DNA of 64,000 nucleotides from Trebonia sp963767685 (GTDB lineage: Bacteria; Actinomycetota; Actinomycetes; Streptosporangiales; Streptosporangiaceae). The translations under genes and the position numbers were made by a program. A model generated the notes under the pieces. That model made no database searches. It was not told the DNA's origin and saw only the letters and a program-made list of their open reading frames with translations. Below are positions 1 to 8,333 of this stretch, piece after piece; position 1 is the first letter of the stretch, and every line of letters begins with the position of its first letter. The DNA lies in NCBI GenBank assembly GCA_963767685.1, contig CAVYEZ010000002.1, positions 1 to 64,000 on the forward strand. The letters run 5' to 3'.

Positions 1-418
1 AGGAGATCAGCACCCGGTTCGACTTCAAGGGCGTCGGCGCTTCCATCGCAGTGGTCCGGTCGAGGACGGCGTGGAGATCCGCGCCAACAGCGAGGAGCGG
101 GCCAGCGCGGTCCTCGACGTCTTCAAGGAGAAGCTCGTCAAGCGCGGGGTCTCGCTCAAGCACCTCGACGCGGCGGAGCCGAAGGTGTCCGGCAAGGAGT
201 ACCGCATCGCGGTTGCCCTGAAGGAGGGCATCTCCCAGGACAACGCCAAGAAGGTGTCCAAGATCATCAGGGACGAGGGGCCGAAGGGCGTCAAGGCCCA
301 GGTCCAGGGCGAGGAACTGCGCGTGTCGTCCAAGAGCCGTGACGACCTGCAGTCCGTGATCAGCCTGCTCAAGGGCAAGGACTTCGACTTCGCCCTTCAG
401 TTCATCAACTACCGCTGA
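1..418 (+). CDS. yajQ: YajQ-family nucleotide-binding protein, 5' partial, frameshifted
   Basis: This is the C-terminal three quarters of a YajQ/DUF520 protein, a small family whose members bind nucleotides such as cyclic di-GMP in some bacteria. From 3 the frame reads EISTRFDFKGVGASIA. The rest of the protein runs from about 62 in another frame and ends DFALQFINYR, a typical family C-terminus. Conserved blocks visible are KRGVSLKHLD, KIIRDEGPKGVKAQVQG and SSKSRDDLQ. The expected middle (WSGEDGVEI) is recovered only if one base is removed near 51 and one near 61, so there are two single-base insertions. The gene begins before the window. Its last 10 bases overlap the convergent protease gene. 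The family call is firm; whether the lesions are real cannot be told here. Confidence 0.85.
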   Translation, partial: GDQHPVRLQGRRRFHRSGPVEDGVEIRANSEERASAVLDVFKEKLVKRGVSLKHLDAAEPKVSGKEYRIAVALKEGISQDNAKKVSKIIRDEGPKGVKAQVQGEELRVSSKSRDDLQSVISLLKGKDFDFALQFINYR

Positions 419-1206
419 AGACCCGCCCGGCGGCCGGGTAAGAGCGGGCCGCCCGACAGCGCCTCGAGGCGGCGGACCCGCTCGCTGGTCGGCGGGTGGG
501 TGCTCAGCATCCCGCCGACCCCGTCGGCGGCGAACGGGTGGGCGATCATCAGGTGGCTGGCGGCGGCCAGCGTGCCGCGCGGGCGCAGCGGCTGCGCCGC
601 GGCGGCGGTGTCGATCTTCCGCAGGGCGCTCGCGAGGGCCATCGGGTCGCCGGTCAGCAGCGCCCCGTCGATGTCCGCGCCGTACTCGCGGCCGGACGGG
701 GCGGTGATGTGCAGCACCACCGCGATCAGCGGGCAGGAGGCGACGAGCGACGCCAGCCCGGCGGACCAGGAGGAAACCGCAACGTCGCGCCGGGCGACGT
801 GCGCCAGCTCGTGCGCGAGCACGGCGCGCAGCTCCGCCAGGGTCAGCAGCCGCAGCAGCCCTTCCGTGCAGCACACGGCCGCGGAACGGGCGCTGTACCC
901 GACCGTGAGGACATTCGGCTGCGCGGCCGGGGACACGAACAGCCGCGGCACCGGCAGGTGCGCGGAGAAGGCGAGCTCCCTGACGATCCGGTAGAGCTCG
1001 GGGCGCTCCACCTCACTGACGGGACGCGCGCGGAGGGCGGCCAGCACCGAGCGTTCCGAGTGGAAGTAGATGATCCAGCCGAGGGCGACCAGCAGCGCGC
1101 TGACGACCGCGGCGCCGACGAGCCCGAGCCAGAGTGAGGCGCCCGCTAGCAGCGCCGCGCACAGCGCGACGGCGAACAACGCCGCGCGCAGCCCGTAGCA
1201 GCGCAT
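409..1206 (-). CDS. M48-family membrane metalloprotease (HtpX-like)
   Basis: A 265-residue membrane peptidase. Two hydrophobic segments occupy roughly residues 7-48. The zinc site HELAH is at 132-136, with the third ligand in EYGAD (E174), the arrangement of family M48 proteases related to HtpX and Ste24. HtpX-type enzymes degrade damaged membrane proteins. The substrate here is unknown and the protein is shorter than typical HtpX. The ATG at 1206 is preferred over a start 18 codons upstream because CTGGAGGGG precedes it at normal spacing. The gene converges on yajQ and overlaps it by 10 bases. It stands alone. Confidence 0.8.
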   Translation of the reverse strand: MRCYGLRAALFAVALCAALLAGASLWLGLVGAAVVSALLVALGWIIYFHSERSVLAALRARPVSEVERPELYRIVRELAFSAHLPVPRLFVSPAAQPNVLTVGYSARSAAVCCTEGLLRLLTLAELRAVLAHELAHVARRDVAVSSWSAGLASLVASCPLIAVVLHITAPSGREYGADIDGALLTGDPMALASALRKIDTAAAAQPLRPRGTLAAASHLMIAHPFAADGVGGMLSTHPPTSERVRRLEALSGGPLLPGRRAGLQR

Positions 1207-1543
1207 CGCGATCCCCTCCAGACATGACACTAACGTCACTCCGCCAAGACTGCGACCCATCGGCCTGCGGCCGGCGGCACACCCTGTTCAACGGCCCAGC
1301 GCCGCCATAGGTTTCCGCACGTCATGCGTACCGGGTAAGGACAGGAACACCGAGATTGCTCTACACTAAAGTCGCAGATGACTACGGAAACGTGGCATAA
1401 CAAACACTGAGGTGTGGCTAATCACACGGCCAATGGGTGTCCAGGTCCGCGTAAACTTTATCCCGTCCTGCACTCACGCCCCCGGCCGTAGGGGTGGTGC
1501 TGAACAAGGGCGCCGGCCTGGCGTGCGGAGGAGGCTTAGCGCT
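1207..1543. promoter_or_regulatory. Divergent intergenic region between the M48 protease and korA
   Basis: These 337 bases separate two divergent genes and should carry both promoters. The stretch 1350-1440 is less GC-rich than its surroundings. It contains a small dyad, GTGTG-6-CACAC, at 1412-1427. A strong ribosome site (GGAGGAGG, about 1527-1534) sits just before the korA GTG. The dyad is not a Rex box because its spacing differs. No terminator or RNA gene was recognised. Confidence 0.4.
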
Positions 1544-3406
1544 GTGACCAAGCAGGTCCAGGAGCTTGACCACGTAATAATCAGGTTCGCGGGAGACTCC
1601 GGTGACGGGATGCAGCTCACCGGTGACCGGTTTACCCAGGAGACCGCGGTCTTCGGGAACGACCTGTCCACGCTCCCCAACTTCCCCGCCGAGATCCGCG
1701 CCCCCGCCGGGACGCTGCCCGGCGTAAGCAGCTTCCAGCTGCACTTCGCCGACCACGACATCCTGACGCCCGGCGACGCGCCGGACGTGCTCGTCGCCAT
1801 GAACCCGGCGGCGCTCAAGGCGAACCTCAAGGACCTGCCGCTGGGCGCGGAGCTCATCGTCAACACCGACGAGTTCACCAAGCGCAACCTGGCCAAGGTC
1901 GGCTACGAGAAGAACCCGCTGGAAGACGGCTCGCTCGACGGCTACCAGCTGCACCCGGTGCAGCTGACGTCGCTGACCGTCAAGTCGCTCGAGGGCCAGG
2001 ACATCTCGCGCAAGGACGCCGAGCGGGCGAAGAACATGTTCGCCCTCGGCCTGCTGTCGTGGCTGTACGGGCGTCCCGCCGAGGGCACGCTGAGCTTCCT
2101 CGAGGCCAAGTTCGGCAAGAAGCCGGAGATCTACAAGGCGAACGTGACCGCCTTCCAGGCCGGCTGGAACTACGGCGAGACGACCGAGGACTTCGCGGTC
2201 CGCTACGAGGTCAAGCCGGCCACGATCGCGCCCGGGCGCTACCGCAACATCACCGGCAACCTCGCCCTCGCCTACGGCCTGATCGCCGCGGGCCAGCTCG
2301 CCAGGCTGCCGCTGTTCCTCGGCTCGTACCCGATCACCCCGGCCTCGGACATCCTCCACGAGCTGTCCAAGCACAAGAAGTTCGGCGTCCGCACCTTCCA
2401 GGCCGAGGACGAGATCAGCGCGGCGAGCGCGGCGCTCGGCGCCTCGTTCGGTGGCTCGCTGGCGGTGACCACCACGTCAGGCCCGGGCATGCTGCTGAAG
2501 GCGGAGACCATCAACCTCGCCGTCTCGGTGGAGCTCCCGCTGGTCGTCGTCGACGTGCAGCGCGCCGGCCCCTCCACCGGCATGCCGACCAAGACCGAGC
2601 AGACCGACCTGCTGATGGCGCTGTACGGCCGGAACGGCGAGTCGCCGGTGCCGGTCGTCGCGGCGGCCTCGCCGTCCGACTGCTTCTTCGCGGCGATCGA
2701 GGCCGCGCGGATCGCGGTTACCTACCGGACGCCGGTCATCCTGCTGTCCGACGGGTACCTGGGCAATGGCTCGGAGCCCTGGCGGATTCCCGACACTTCG
2801 GAACTGCCGGACCTGTCGGCCGGGTTCGCCTTCGCCACCCCGGCCGACAAGCCCGCCGACGGGTCGGACTTCCAGCCGTTTACCCGTGACCCGCAGACCC
2901 TCGCGCGGCCGTGGGCGATCCCGGGCACGCCGGGGCTCGAGCACCGCATCGGCGGCATCGAGAAGGCCAACGGCTCGGGGAACATCTCCTACGACTCGGA
3001 CAACCACGACCTGATGGTCCGCACCCGGGCGGCCAAGATCGAGGGCATCGCGAACTCGATCCCGCCGCTTGAGGTCGACGACCCGTCCGGCGCGGCGCGG
3101 CTGCTGGTGCTCGGCTGGGGCTCGACCTACGGCTCGATCGGCGCCGCCGTCCGCCGCGCCCGCCAGGCGGGGCACAACGTCGCCCAGGCGCACCTGCGGC
3201 ACATGAACCCCTTCCCCGCCAACCTCGGCGAGGTGCTGCGCCGGTACGACAAGGTGCTCGTCCCCGAGATCAACCTGGGGCAGCTCGCGCTGCTGCTGCG
3301 GGGCAAGTTCCTGGTCGACGTGATCTCCTACAACCGCGTCCGCGGCCTGCCGTTCCAGGCGGGCGAGCTCGCCGAGGCGATCGAGGAAGTGCTCTCCCAT
3401 GAGTGA
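1544..3406 (+). CDS. korA: 2-oxoacid:ferredoxin oxidoreductase alpha subunit (KorA type)
   Basis: A fused gamma/alpha subunit of a 2-oxoacid:ferredoxin oxidoreductase, 620 residues, the size usual for actinobacterial KorA. The N-terminal gamma domain starts IIRFAGDSGDGMQLTGDRF. The alpha part has the conserved GSYPITPASDILHEL block and the stretch TTSGPGMLLKAE. With KorB it would oxidatively decarboxylate a 2-oxoacid, probably 2-oxoglutarate, to acyl-CoA while reducing ferredoxin, as the mycobacterial KorAB complex does. The GTG start is chosen for the GGAGGAGG upstream; the frame stays open further 5' but without family sequence. The gene overlaps korB by 8 bases, so translation is probably coupled. 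Substrate preference is inferred from the family. Confidence 0.93.
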   Translation: MTKQVQELDHVIIRFAGDSGDGMQLTGDRFTQETAVFGNDLSTLPNFPAEIRAPAGTLPGVSSFQLHFADHDILTPGDAPDVLVAMNPAALKANLKDLPLGAELIVNTDEFTKRNLAKVGYEKNPLEDGSLDGYQLHPVQLTSLTVKSLEGQDISRKDAERAKNMFALGLLSWLYGRPAEGTLSFLEAKFGKKPEIYKANVTAFQAGWNYGETTEDFAVRYEVKPATIAPGRYRNITGNLALAYGLIAAGQLARLPLFLGSYPITPASDILHELSKHKKFGVRTFQAEDEISAASAALGASFGGSLAVTTTSGPGMLLKAETINLAVSVELPLVVVDVQRAGPSTGMPTKTEQTDLLMALYGRNGESPVPVVAAASPSDCFFAAIEAARIAVTYRTPVILLSDGYLGNGSEPWRIPDTSELPDLSAGFAFATPADKPADGSDFQPFTRDPQTLARPWAIPGTPGLEHRIGGIEKANGSGNISYDSDNHDLMVRTRAAKIEGIANSIPPLEVDDPSGAARLLVLGWGSTYGSIGAAVRRARQAGHNVAQAHLRHMNPFPANLGEVLRRYDKVLVPEINLGQLALLLRGKFLVDVISYNRVRGLPFQAGELAEAIEEVLSHE

Positions 3407-4466
3407 AAACGAAGCGATCATCCCGAACGGCAGCGGCCGACTCCGGTCCCTCGAACTGGTTCCCCGCGCGGCCGGACTGGCGGCGAAGGAGTTCAAGTCC
3501 GACCAGGAGGTCCGCTGGTGCCCCGGCTGCGGCGACTACGCGATCCTGGCCGCGTTCCAGGCGTTCCTGCCCGAGCTTGAGGTGCCGCGGGAGAACGTCG
3601 TCGTGGTCTCAGGCATCGGCTGCTCGTCCCGGCTGCCGTACTACGTGTCGTCCTACGGCATGCACTCGATCCACGGCCGGGCGCCCGCGATCGCCAGCGG
3701 GCTCGCATCCTCCCGGCAGGACCTGTCGGTCTGGGTGATCACCGGGGACGGCGACGCGCTGTCCATCGGCGGCAACCACCTGATCCACGCGCTGCGCCGG
3801 AACGTGAACATCAAGATCATGCTGTTCAACAACCAGATCTACGGGCTGACCAAGGGCCAGTACTCGCCGACCTCCGAGCAGGGCAAGGTCACCAAGTCCA
3901 CGCCCTACGGATCGCTTGACCACCCGTTCAACCCCGTGTCGCTGGCCCTGGGAGCGGAAGCGTCATTCGTGGCCCGCTCGATCGACTCCGACCGCAAGCA
4001 CCTGCAGTCGGTCATGCGCGCGGCCGCCGACCACAAGGGCACCGCGTTCATCGAGATCTTCCAGAACTGCCCGATCTTCAACGACGACGCGTTCGCCGCG
4101 GTCAAGGAGCCGAAGTCGCCCGGCCTCATCCGCCTCGTGCACGGCGAGCAGGTCCGTTTCGGTCCCGAAGGGTCCCTGGGCCTCAAGTACGGCCGCTACG
4201 GCTCCATCGAGACCGTGCTGGCGGCCGAGGTCCCGGACTCCGAGCTGATCGTGCACGACGCGACGCTGGACGACCCGTCCTACGCCTTCGCGCTGTCGCG
4301 GCTCGACAGCTACGAGTTCACCCACACCCCGATCGGCATCTTCCGCTCGGTCGAGCGCGGCTCCTACGACGACGCGATGGCCGCCCAGATCGACACCGCC
4401 CGCGCCAGCGGCGACGGCGACCTCGCCAAGCTGCTCGCGGGCAACGACACCTGGGAAGTCGGGTAG
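3399..4466 (+). CDS. korB: 2-oxoacid:ferredoxin oxidoreductase beta subunit (KorB type)
   Basis: The 355-residue thiamine-diphosphate and iron-sulfur subunit partnering KorA. Near the N-terminus WCPGCGDYAIL supplies cluster cysteines. A further Cys lies in VVSGIGCSSRLPYY. GDGDALSIGGNHLIHALRRN followed by IMLFNNQIYGLTKGQYSPTS is the ThDP/Mg binding signature and its partner loop. IFQNCPIFND carries another conserved Cys. The ATG start overlaps the end of korA by 8 bases. A strong hairpin with a T run follows, so korAB looks like a two-gene operon. Confidence 0.94.
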   Translation: MSENEAIIPNGSGRLRSLELVPRAAGLAAKEFKSDQEVRWCPGCGDYAILAAFQAFLPELEVPRENVVVVSGIGCSSRLPYYVSSYGMHSIHGRAPAIASGLASSRQDLSVWVITGDGDALSIGGNHLIHALRRNVNIKIMLFNNQIYGLTKGQYSPTSEQGKVTKSTPYGSLDHPFNPVSLALGAEASFVARSIDSDRKHLQSVMRAAADHKGTAFIEIFQNCPIFNDDAFAAVKEPKSPGLIRLVHGEQVRFGPEGSLGLKYGRYGSIETVLAAEVPDSELIVHDATLDDPSYAFALSRLDSYEFTHTPIGIFRSVERGSYDDAMAAQIDTARASGDGDLAKLLAGNDTWEVG

Positions 4467-4493
4467 CAAGCGAAGACTCCGCCTCCACAGTTA

Positions 4494-4533
4494 AGGGCGC
4501 CGGTTCCCGCACAGAGGAACCCGGCGCCCTTTG
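4494..4533 (+). terminator. Rho-independent terminator of korAB
   Basis: AGGGCGCCGG-TTCC at 4494-4507 pairs with GGAACCCGGCGCCCT at 4516-4530 around an 8-nt loop, with one bulge, and is followed by TT. It lies 28 bases after the korB stop. It could also serve msrA, which converges from the other side. Confidence 0.85.
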
Positions 4534-4605
4534 CTGTCCCACGCCTCTCGCTTCCCCGCGCGAGCCAAAGCCCGCCTTCAAGGGCGCGCGGCCCGGCGAG
4601 CGCGC

Positions 4606-5262
4606 CTAATCGCTCTTGATCAGGCCAACCGGGCAGCTCACGCCGGTGCTGTGGTCGGGGCAGTAGCCGCGCGGGACCTTGTACAGGTACTGCTGGTGGT
4701 AGTCCTCGGCGAAGTAGAACTCGCTCGCCGGGACGATCTGCGTGACTATGTCGCCGTAGCCGCGCTCGCGCAGGCGCTGCTGGAAGTCGGCCGCCGACTG
4801 CTCGGCCGCGGCCTGCTGGGCCGGGCTGTGGTAGAAGATCGCCGACCGGTACTGCGTGCCGATGTCGTTGCCCTGGCGCATGCCCTGCGTCGGGTCGTGC
4901 GACTCCCAGAACACCTTCAGCAGCTGCTGGTAGGACACCTTCTGCGGGTCGTAGACGACCCGCACGGTCTCGGCGTGGCCGGTCCGCCCGGTGCAGACCT
5001 CCTCGTAGCTGGGGTTTGGGGTAAAGCCGCCCTCGTAACCCACGGCCGTCGTGTACACGCCGGGGACCTGCCAGAAGGTCCGCTCCTCGCCCCAGAAGCA
5101 GCCGAGCGCGAACTCCGCGATCTCCAGGCCCTCCGGATAGGGCCCCGGCAGCGGCGTGTGCAGGACCTCGTGCAGCGCCGGCACCGGCACTGGCTCCGGC
5201 CGGCCCGGCAGGGCGTCCTCCGCACTCACCATCTGCGTCTTACGGAACCCGAAAATGCTCAC
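4606..5262 (-). CDS. msrA: Peptide-methionine (S)-S-oxide reductase
   Basis: A 218-residue MsrA, which reduces methionine-S-sulfoxide in proteins and free methionine using thioredoxin. The catalytic motif GCFWGEE places the nucleophilic Cys at residue 55. Other family blocks are GYEGGFTPNPSYEEVCTGRTGHAE, YDPQ...LLKVFWESHDPTQ and QGNDIGTQYRS. The recycling Cys candidates are in the tail, YCPDHSTGVSCPVG. GTG at 5262 is chosen because AGGAGG precedes it at short spacing; the ATG ten codons upstream has none. It is a single-gene unit converging on korAB. Confidence 0.94.
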   Translation of the reverse strand: MSIFGFRKTQMVSAEDALPGRPEPVPVPALHEVLHTPLPGPYPEGLEIAEFALGCFWGEERTFWQVPGVYTTAVGYEGGFTPNPSYEEVCTGRTGHAETVRVVYDPQKVSYQQLLKVFWESHDPTQGMRQGNDIGTQYRSAIFYHSPAQQAAAEQSAADFQQRLRERGYGDIVTQIVPASEFYFAEDYHQQYLYKVPRGYCPDHSTGVSCPVGLIKSD

Positions 5263-5292
5263 CGTGCCTCCTCTTTCGACCCCCATAACCAC

Positions 5293-5551
5293 AGTACGGG
5301 GAGCCCTGTCCCCCGTTACAGGCGCGAAGAGGCGAGCCGTAACCGCGCCGACGAGGAGGGAGGGAGCCTCCCCGCGAGCCGAAGGCGCGCCGGCGGCCTG
5401 CGCGGACTGAGGAGGGAGGGAGCGAGGAACGAGCGGACTGAGCGACGAGGGAGGAGGCAGGGCGCCCAGGGCGCGCGGAGGCGAACGGGGAAGCGGAGCA
5501 CGGAGCGACGAGGGAAGAAGAACAGGGGCTTCGGGCGCGCGGAGGCGAGGG
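5293..5551. repeat. Purine-rich low-complexity intergenic segment
   Basis: About 260 bases between msrA and the polyprenyl synthase gene, almost entirely purine-rich on the plus strand (GAGGGAGG, GCGACGAGGGAG, GGAGGCG). The string GCGGACTGAG recurs about 30 bases apart near 5404 and 5433. No gene, clean promoter or hairpin was recognised. Open frames across it have no coding character. Confidence 0.4.
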
Positions 5552-6571
5552 CTAGCAGGGCGACGCGGGTAACGCCGTACGGGTGTTCACGAAGTCGCAG
5601 AGGGACTCGAACGCGGCGCGCGCCGGGACGTCGGGGAGCTGCGCCAGCCGGTCGCTCGCGCCGTCGATCCAGGTCCTGACCGTCCGCCTGGCCTCCTCGA
5701 CCGCGGGTGACTTCCTGAGCAGGTCGAGGGCCTCCGCGTGCAGCGCCGCGTCGGTGAGGTCGGCCTCGAGCAGCAGCTCGCGCAGGCGTACCTCGTCCCG
5801 GTCGGCCGACGTGCCGCGCAGCGCGTAGAGGACCGGCAGGGTGCGCACGCCCTGGCGCAGGTCCGTGCCCTGCTCCTTGCCCGACTCCGCGGAGGTGGAG
5901 GCGATGTCGAGGACGTCATCCGACAGCTGCCAGGCCACCCCGATCCGCAGGCACGCGTCGGCGATCAGGTCCGTCATCTCGTCCGGCACCCCGGCGAACA
6001 TGGCGCCGAATCGCCCGGAGGTGGCGATCAGCGATCCCGTCTTCTCCGTGATGACGTGCATGTAGTGGTCGAGCGGGTCCTCACCGGGGCGCACGCCGAC
6101 CGTTTCGAACAGCTGGCCGTCGACGAGGCGGCCGAACGTCTCCGCCTGGATCCGGATGGCGTCCGGGCCGAGGTCGGCCAGGATGCGGGACGCCCGGGCG
6201 AACAGGTAGTCGCCGGCCAGGATGGCGATCGAGTTGCCGAACCGCGAGTTGGCCGACTCGTGGCCGCGGCGAATCGACGCCTCGTCCATGACGTCGTCGT
6301 GGAACAGCGTCGCCAGGTGGGTCAGCTCGATGGCGACGGCCGCGGGCACGATCCGCTTGTCGCGGCAGTCACCGAACCGGGCGGCGAGCAGCACGAGCAT
6401 GGCGCGGAAACGCTTGCCGCCCGCCTGCATCATGTGCCGGGAAACCTCGGCGAACATCTCGTCACCGCCGAAGGAGGTGTCCCGCAGGGCTGCTTCGACG
6501 ACGGCGAGGTCCTCGGCCATCTCCGCCGTCAGGGCGGCGTCGGCGAGGTCGACCGGAAGAGCGATGGTCAC
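5552..6571 (-). CDS. Polyprenyl diphosphate synthase (menaquinone side chain)
   Basis: A 339-residue trans-isoprenyl diphosphate synthase. GGKRFRAMLVLL precedes the first aspartate-rich motif DDVMD (residues 92-96), and the second, SDDVLD, is at 218-222. ELTHLATLFHDDVMDEASIRRG is typical of long-chain, HepT/GrcC-like enzymes. It should condense isopentenyl diphosphate units to make the menaquinone tail. The GTG start has only a weak GGAG. It lies just beyond the 3' end of the nuo operon, and menJ-like and menG genes sit at the operon's 5' side, so quinone and complex I genes are together. Product chain length cannot be judged from sequence. Confidence 0.88.
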   Translation of the reverse strand: MTIALPVDLADAALTAEMAEDLAVVEAALRDTSFGGDEMFAEVSRHMMQAGGKRFRAMLVLLAARFGDCRDKRIVPAAVAIELTHLATLFHDDVMDEASIRRGHESANSRFGNSIAILAGDYLFARASRILADLGPDAIRIQAETFGRLVDGQLFETVGVRPGEDPLDHYMHVITEKTGSLIATSGRFGAMFAGVPDEMTDLIADACLRIGVAWQLSDDVLDIASTSAESGKEQGTDLRQGVRTLPVLYALRGTSADRDEVRLRELLLEADLTDAALHAEALDLLRKSPAVEEARRTVRTWIDGASDRLAQLPDVPARAAFESLCDFVNTRTALPASPC

Positions 6572-6603
6572 ACGAACTCCATGTCGTCGGCGTACTTAAC
6601 CCA

Positions 6604-6627
6604 GCGTACGAACACACCAGTGTACGC
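6604..6627. promoter_or_regulatory. Dyad upstream of the polyprenyl synthase gene
   Basis: GCGTAC and GTACGC form a 6-base inverted repeat with a 12-base spacer, about 35 bases before the GTG start. The position suits an operator, but no regulator family is indicated. Confidence 0.3.
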
Positions 6628-6659
6628 AGACGCCCCCATGCGCGGCTTCAGCCAGGTTG

Positions 6660-6720
6660 CCGATGGCCGCCTGCCGCTCTCTATAACGCTAACAAGCGGA
6701 GAGCGGCGGGCGGCCATCGG
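6660..6720 (-). terminator. Large hairpin ending the nuo operon, overlapping the nuoN 3' end
   Basis: Two 22-base arms (6660-6681 and 6699-6720) pair with a single mismatch around a 17-base loop. The right arm lies inside the last codons of nuoN, whose stop is at 6689-6691. There is no obvious T run, so it may act as a 3' stabiliser or a terminator without U-tract. Confidence 0.6.
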
Positions 6721-8333
6721 GTAAGGCAAAACTGGTTAACGGACGAATAGTTGCGTCGCCGCGTGGCTCGCCAGCGACAGCACCGGCTCCGGGAAGATGC
6801 CGAAGCACCACGGCCGACAGGGCGCCGAGGGCCACCGCGGTCCCGGTGAATACCGACGGCACGGCCACCACGGGACCGTCCGGCACCGGGTCGCTGAAGA
6901 ACATCAGCACGATGATCCGGACGTAGAAGAACGCGGCGATCGCCGACGCCAGGACGCCGACGATGACGAGCGGCGTCGCGCCGCCCGCGATCGCCGCCTG
7001 GAAGACGGCGAACTTACCGACGAACCCGGACGTCAGCGGTATGCCCGCGAACGTGATGAGGAACAGCGCGAAGACGCCCGCGACCAGCGGCGACCGCTTG
7101 CCGAGGCCGGCCCAGCGGGACAGGTGGTCCGCCTCGCCGCCCTGGTCCCGGACGAGCGTGATCACCGCGAACGCGCCGATCGTGCTCAGTCCGTAGGTCG
7201 CCAGGTAGAACAGCGACGACGACAGGCCCGCCACCGACGAGGAGATCACCGCGGTCAGGATGAACCCGGCATGGGCGATGGAGGAGTAGGCGAGCAGCCG
7301 CTTGACATCGGTCTGGGTGATGGCGATCACGGCCCCGACGACCATGGTGAGGATCGCGACGACCCAGAACGCGGGCCGCCAGTCCCAGGTCAGCGTGCCG
7401 AAGGCCACGTAGAACACCCGCAGCAGGGCGCCGAACGCGGACACCACGGTACAGGACGCCATCAGCGCGGTGATCGGGGTCGGCGCGCCCTGGTACACGT
7501 CCGGCTTCCAGCTCTGGAACGGCACGGCGCCGATCTTGAACAGCAGCCCGACGCCCGCCAGCGCGAGCCCGCCGAACAGCAGGGTGTCGGAACCGGTGCC
7601 GGCCGACACCGCGGACGCGATCGTGGCGAGCGACACCGAGCCGGAGAACCCGTAGAGCATCGCGATGCCGAACAGGAAGAAGGCCGAGGAGAACGAGCCG
7701 AGCAGGAAGTACTTCATAGCCGCCTCGTGCGAGAGCAGGCGGCGACGGCGGGCAAGCCCGCACAGCAGGTAGAGCGGCAGGGACAGCGTCTCGAGGGCCA
7801 CGAACATCGTCAGCAGGTCGTTCGAGGCCGGGAAGAGCAGCATGCCGCCGACGGAGAACAGCATCAGCGGGTAGATCTCGGTGTGCACCAGGCCCGCCCG
7901 CAGCCCGGCCCGTTCCTCGGGCGAGCCGGGGACCGCGGCCGCCTGGCCGGCGAACGAGGACACGTCGTGCGAGTCGTCCGCGATCAGCAGCACCGTGACG
8001 GCCGCGAGCACCAGGATCGTGCCCTGGATGAACAGGGTGGGACGGTCGACGGCAACCGCGCCCATCGCCGCCGATGTGCCCGGCGCTGCCCTTGGCGAAG
8101 ATCGTCGAGGACGCGGCGATCACGCAGGTCCAGACGAACGCCGCGACGAGCGCGCCGAAGGTCACCAGCAGGTGGACGGCCCGGCGCAGCTCCCGGGGCA
8201 CGAAGGCCTCGACGAGCACGCCGACGATGGCCGCGCCGAAGACGACGAGCATCGGGGCGAGCTGGCTGTACTCGATGCTCGGCGCCTTGATGGGGGTGGC
8301 GGCAGCGACAGCGGCGGCGGCGGCGAGGCTCAC
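6689..8333 (-). CDS. nuoN: NADH-quinone oxidoreductase subunit N, frameshifted
   Basis: NuoN is one of the three antiporter-like proton-pumping membrane subunits of complex I. The N-terminal part (8333 to about 8075) and the main part (from about 8065, beginning VAVDRPTLFIQGTILVLAAVT) are in different frames. The conserved core follows, including MKYFLLGSFSSAFFLFGIAMLYG and FKIGAVPFQSWKPDVYQGAPTP with the functional lysine region. The frames join if one base is removed near 8066-8085 (around GGCGGCGATGGGC). The whole protein would be about 548 residues, the normal length. Its GTG overlaps the nuoM stop as GTGA. A real mutation would break complex I, so an assembly error is more likely. Confidence 0.88.

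Noticed and set aside
1412..1427. Rex box ahead of korA
   Set aside because: The dyad is GTGTG-6-CACAC; the spacing and missing AA/TT positions do not match the Rex consensus seen at 24196.
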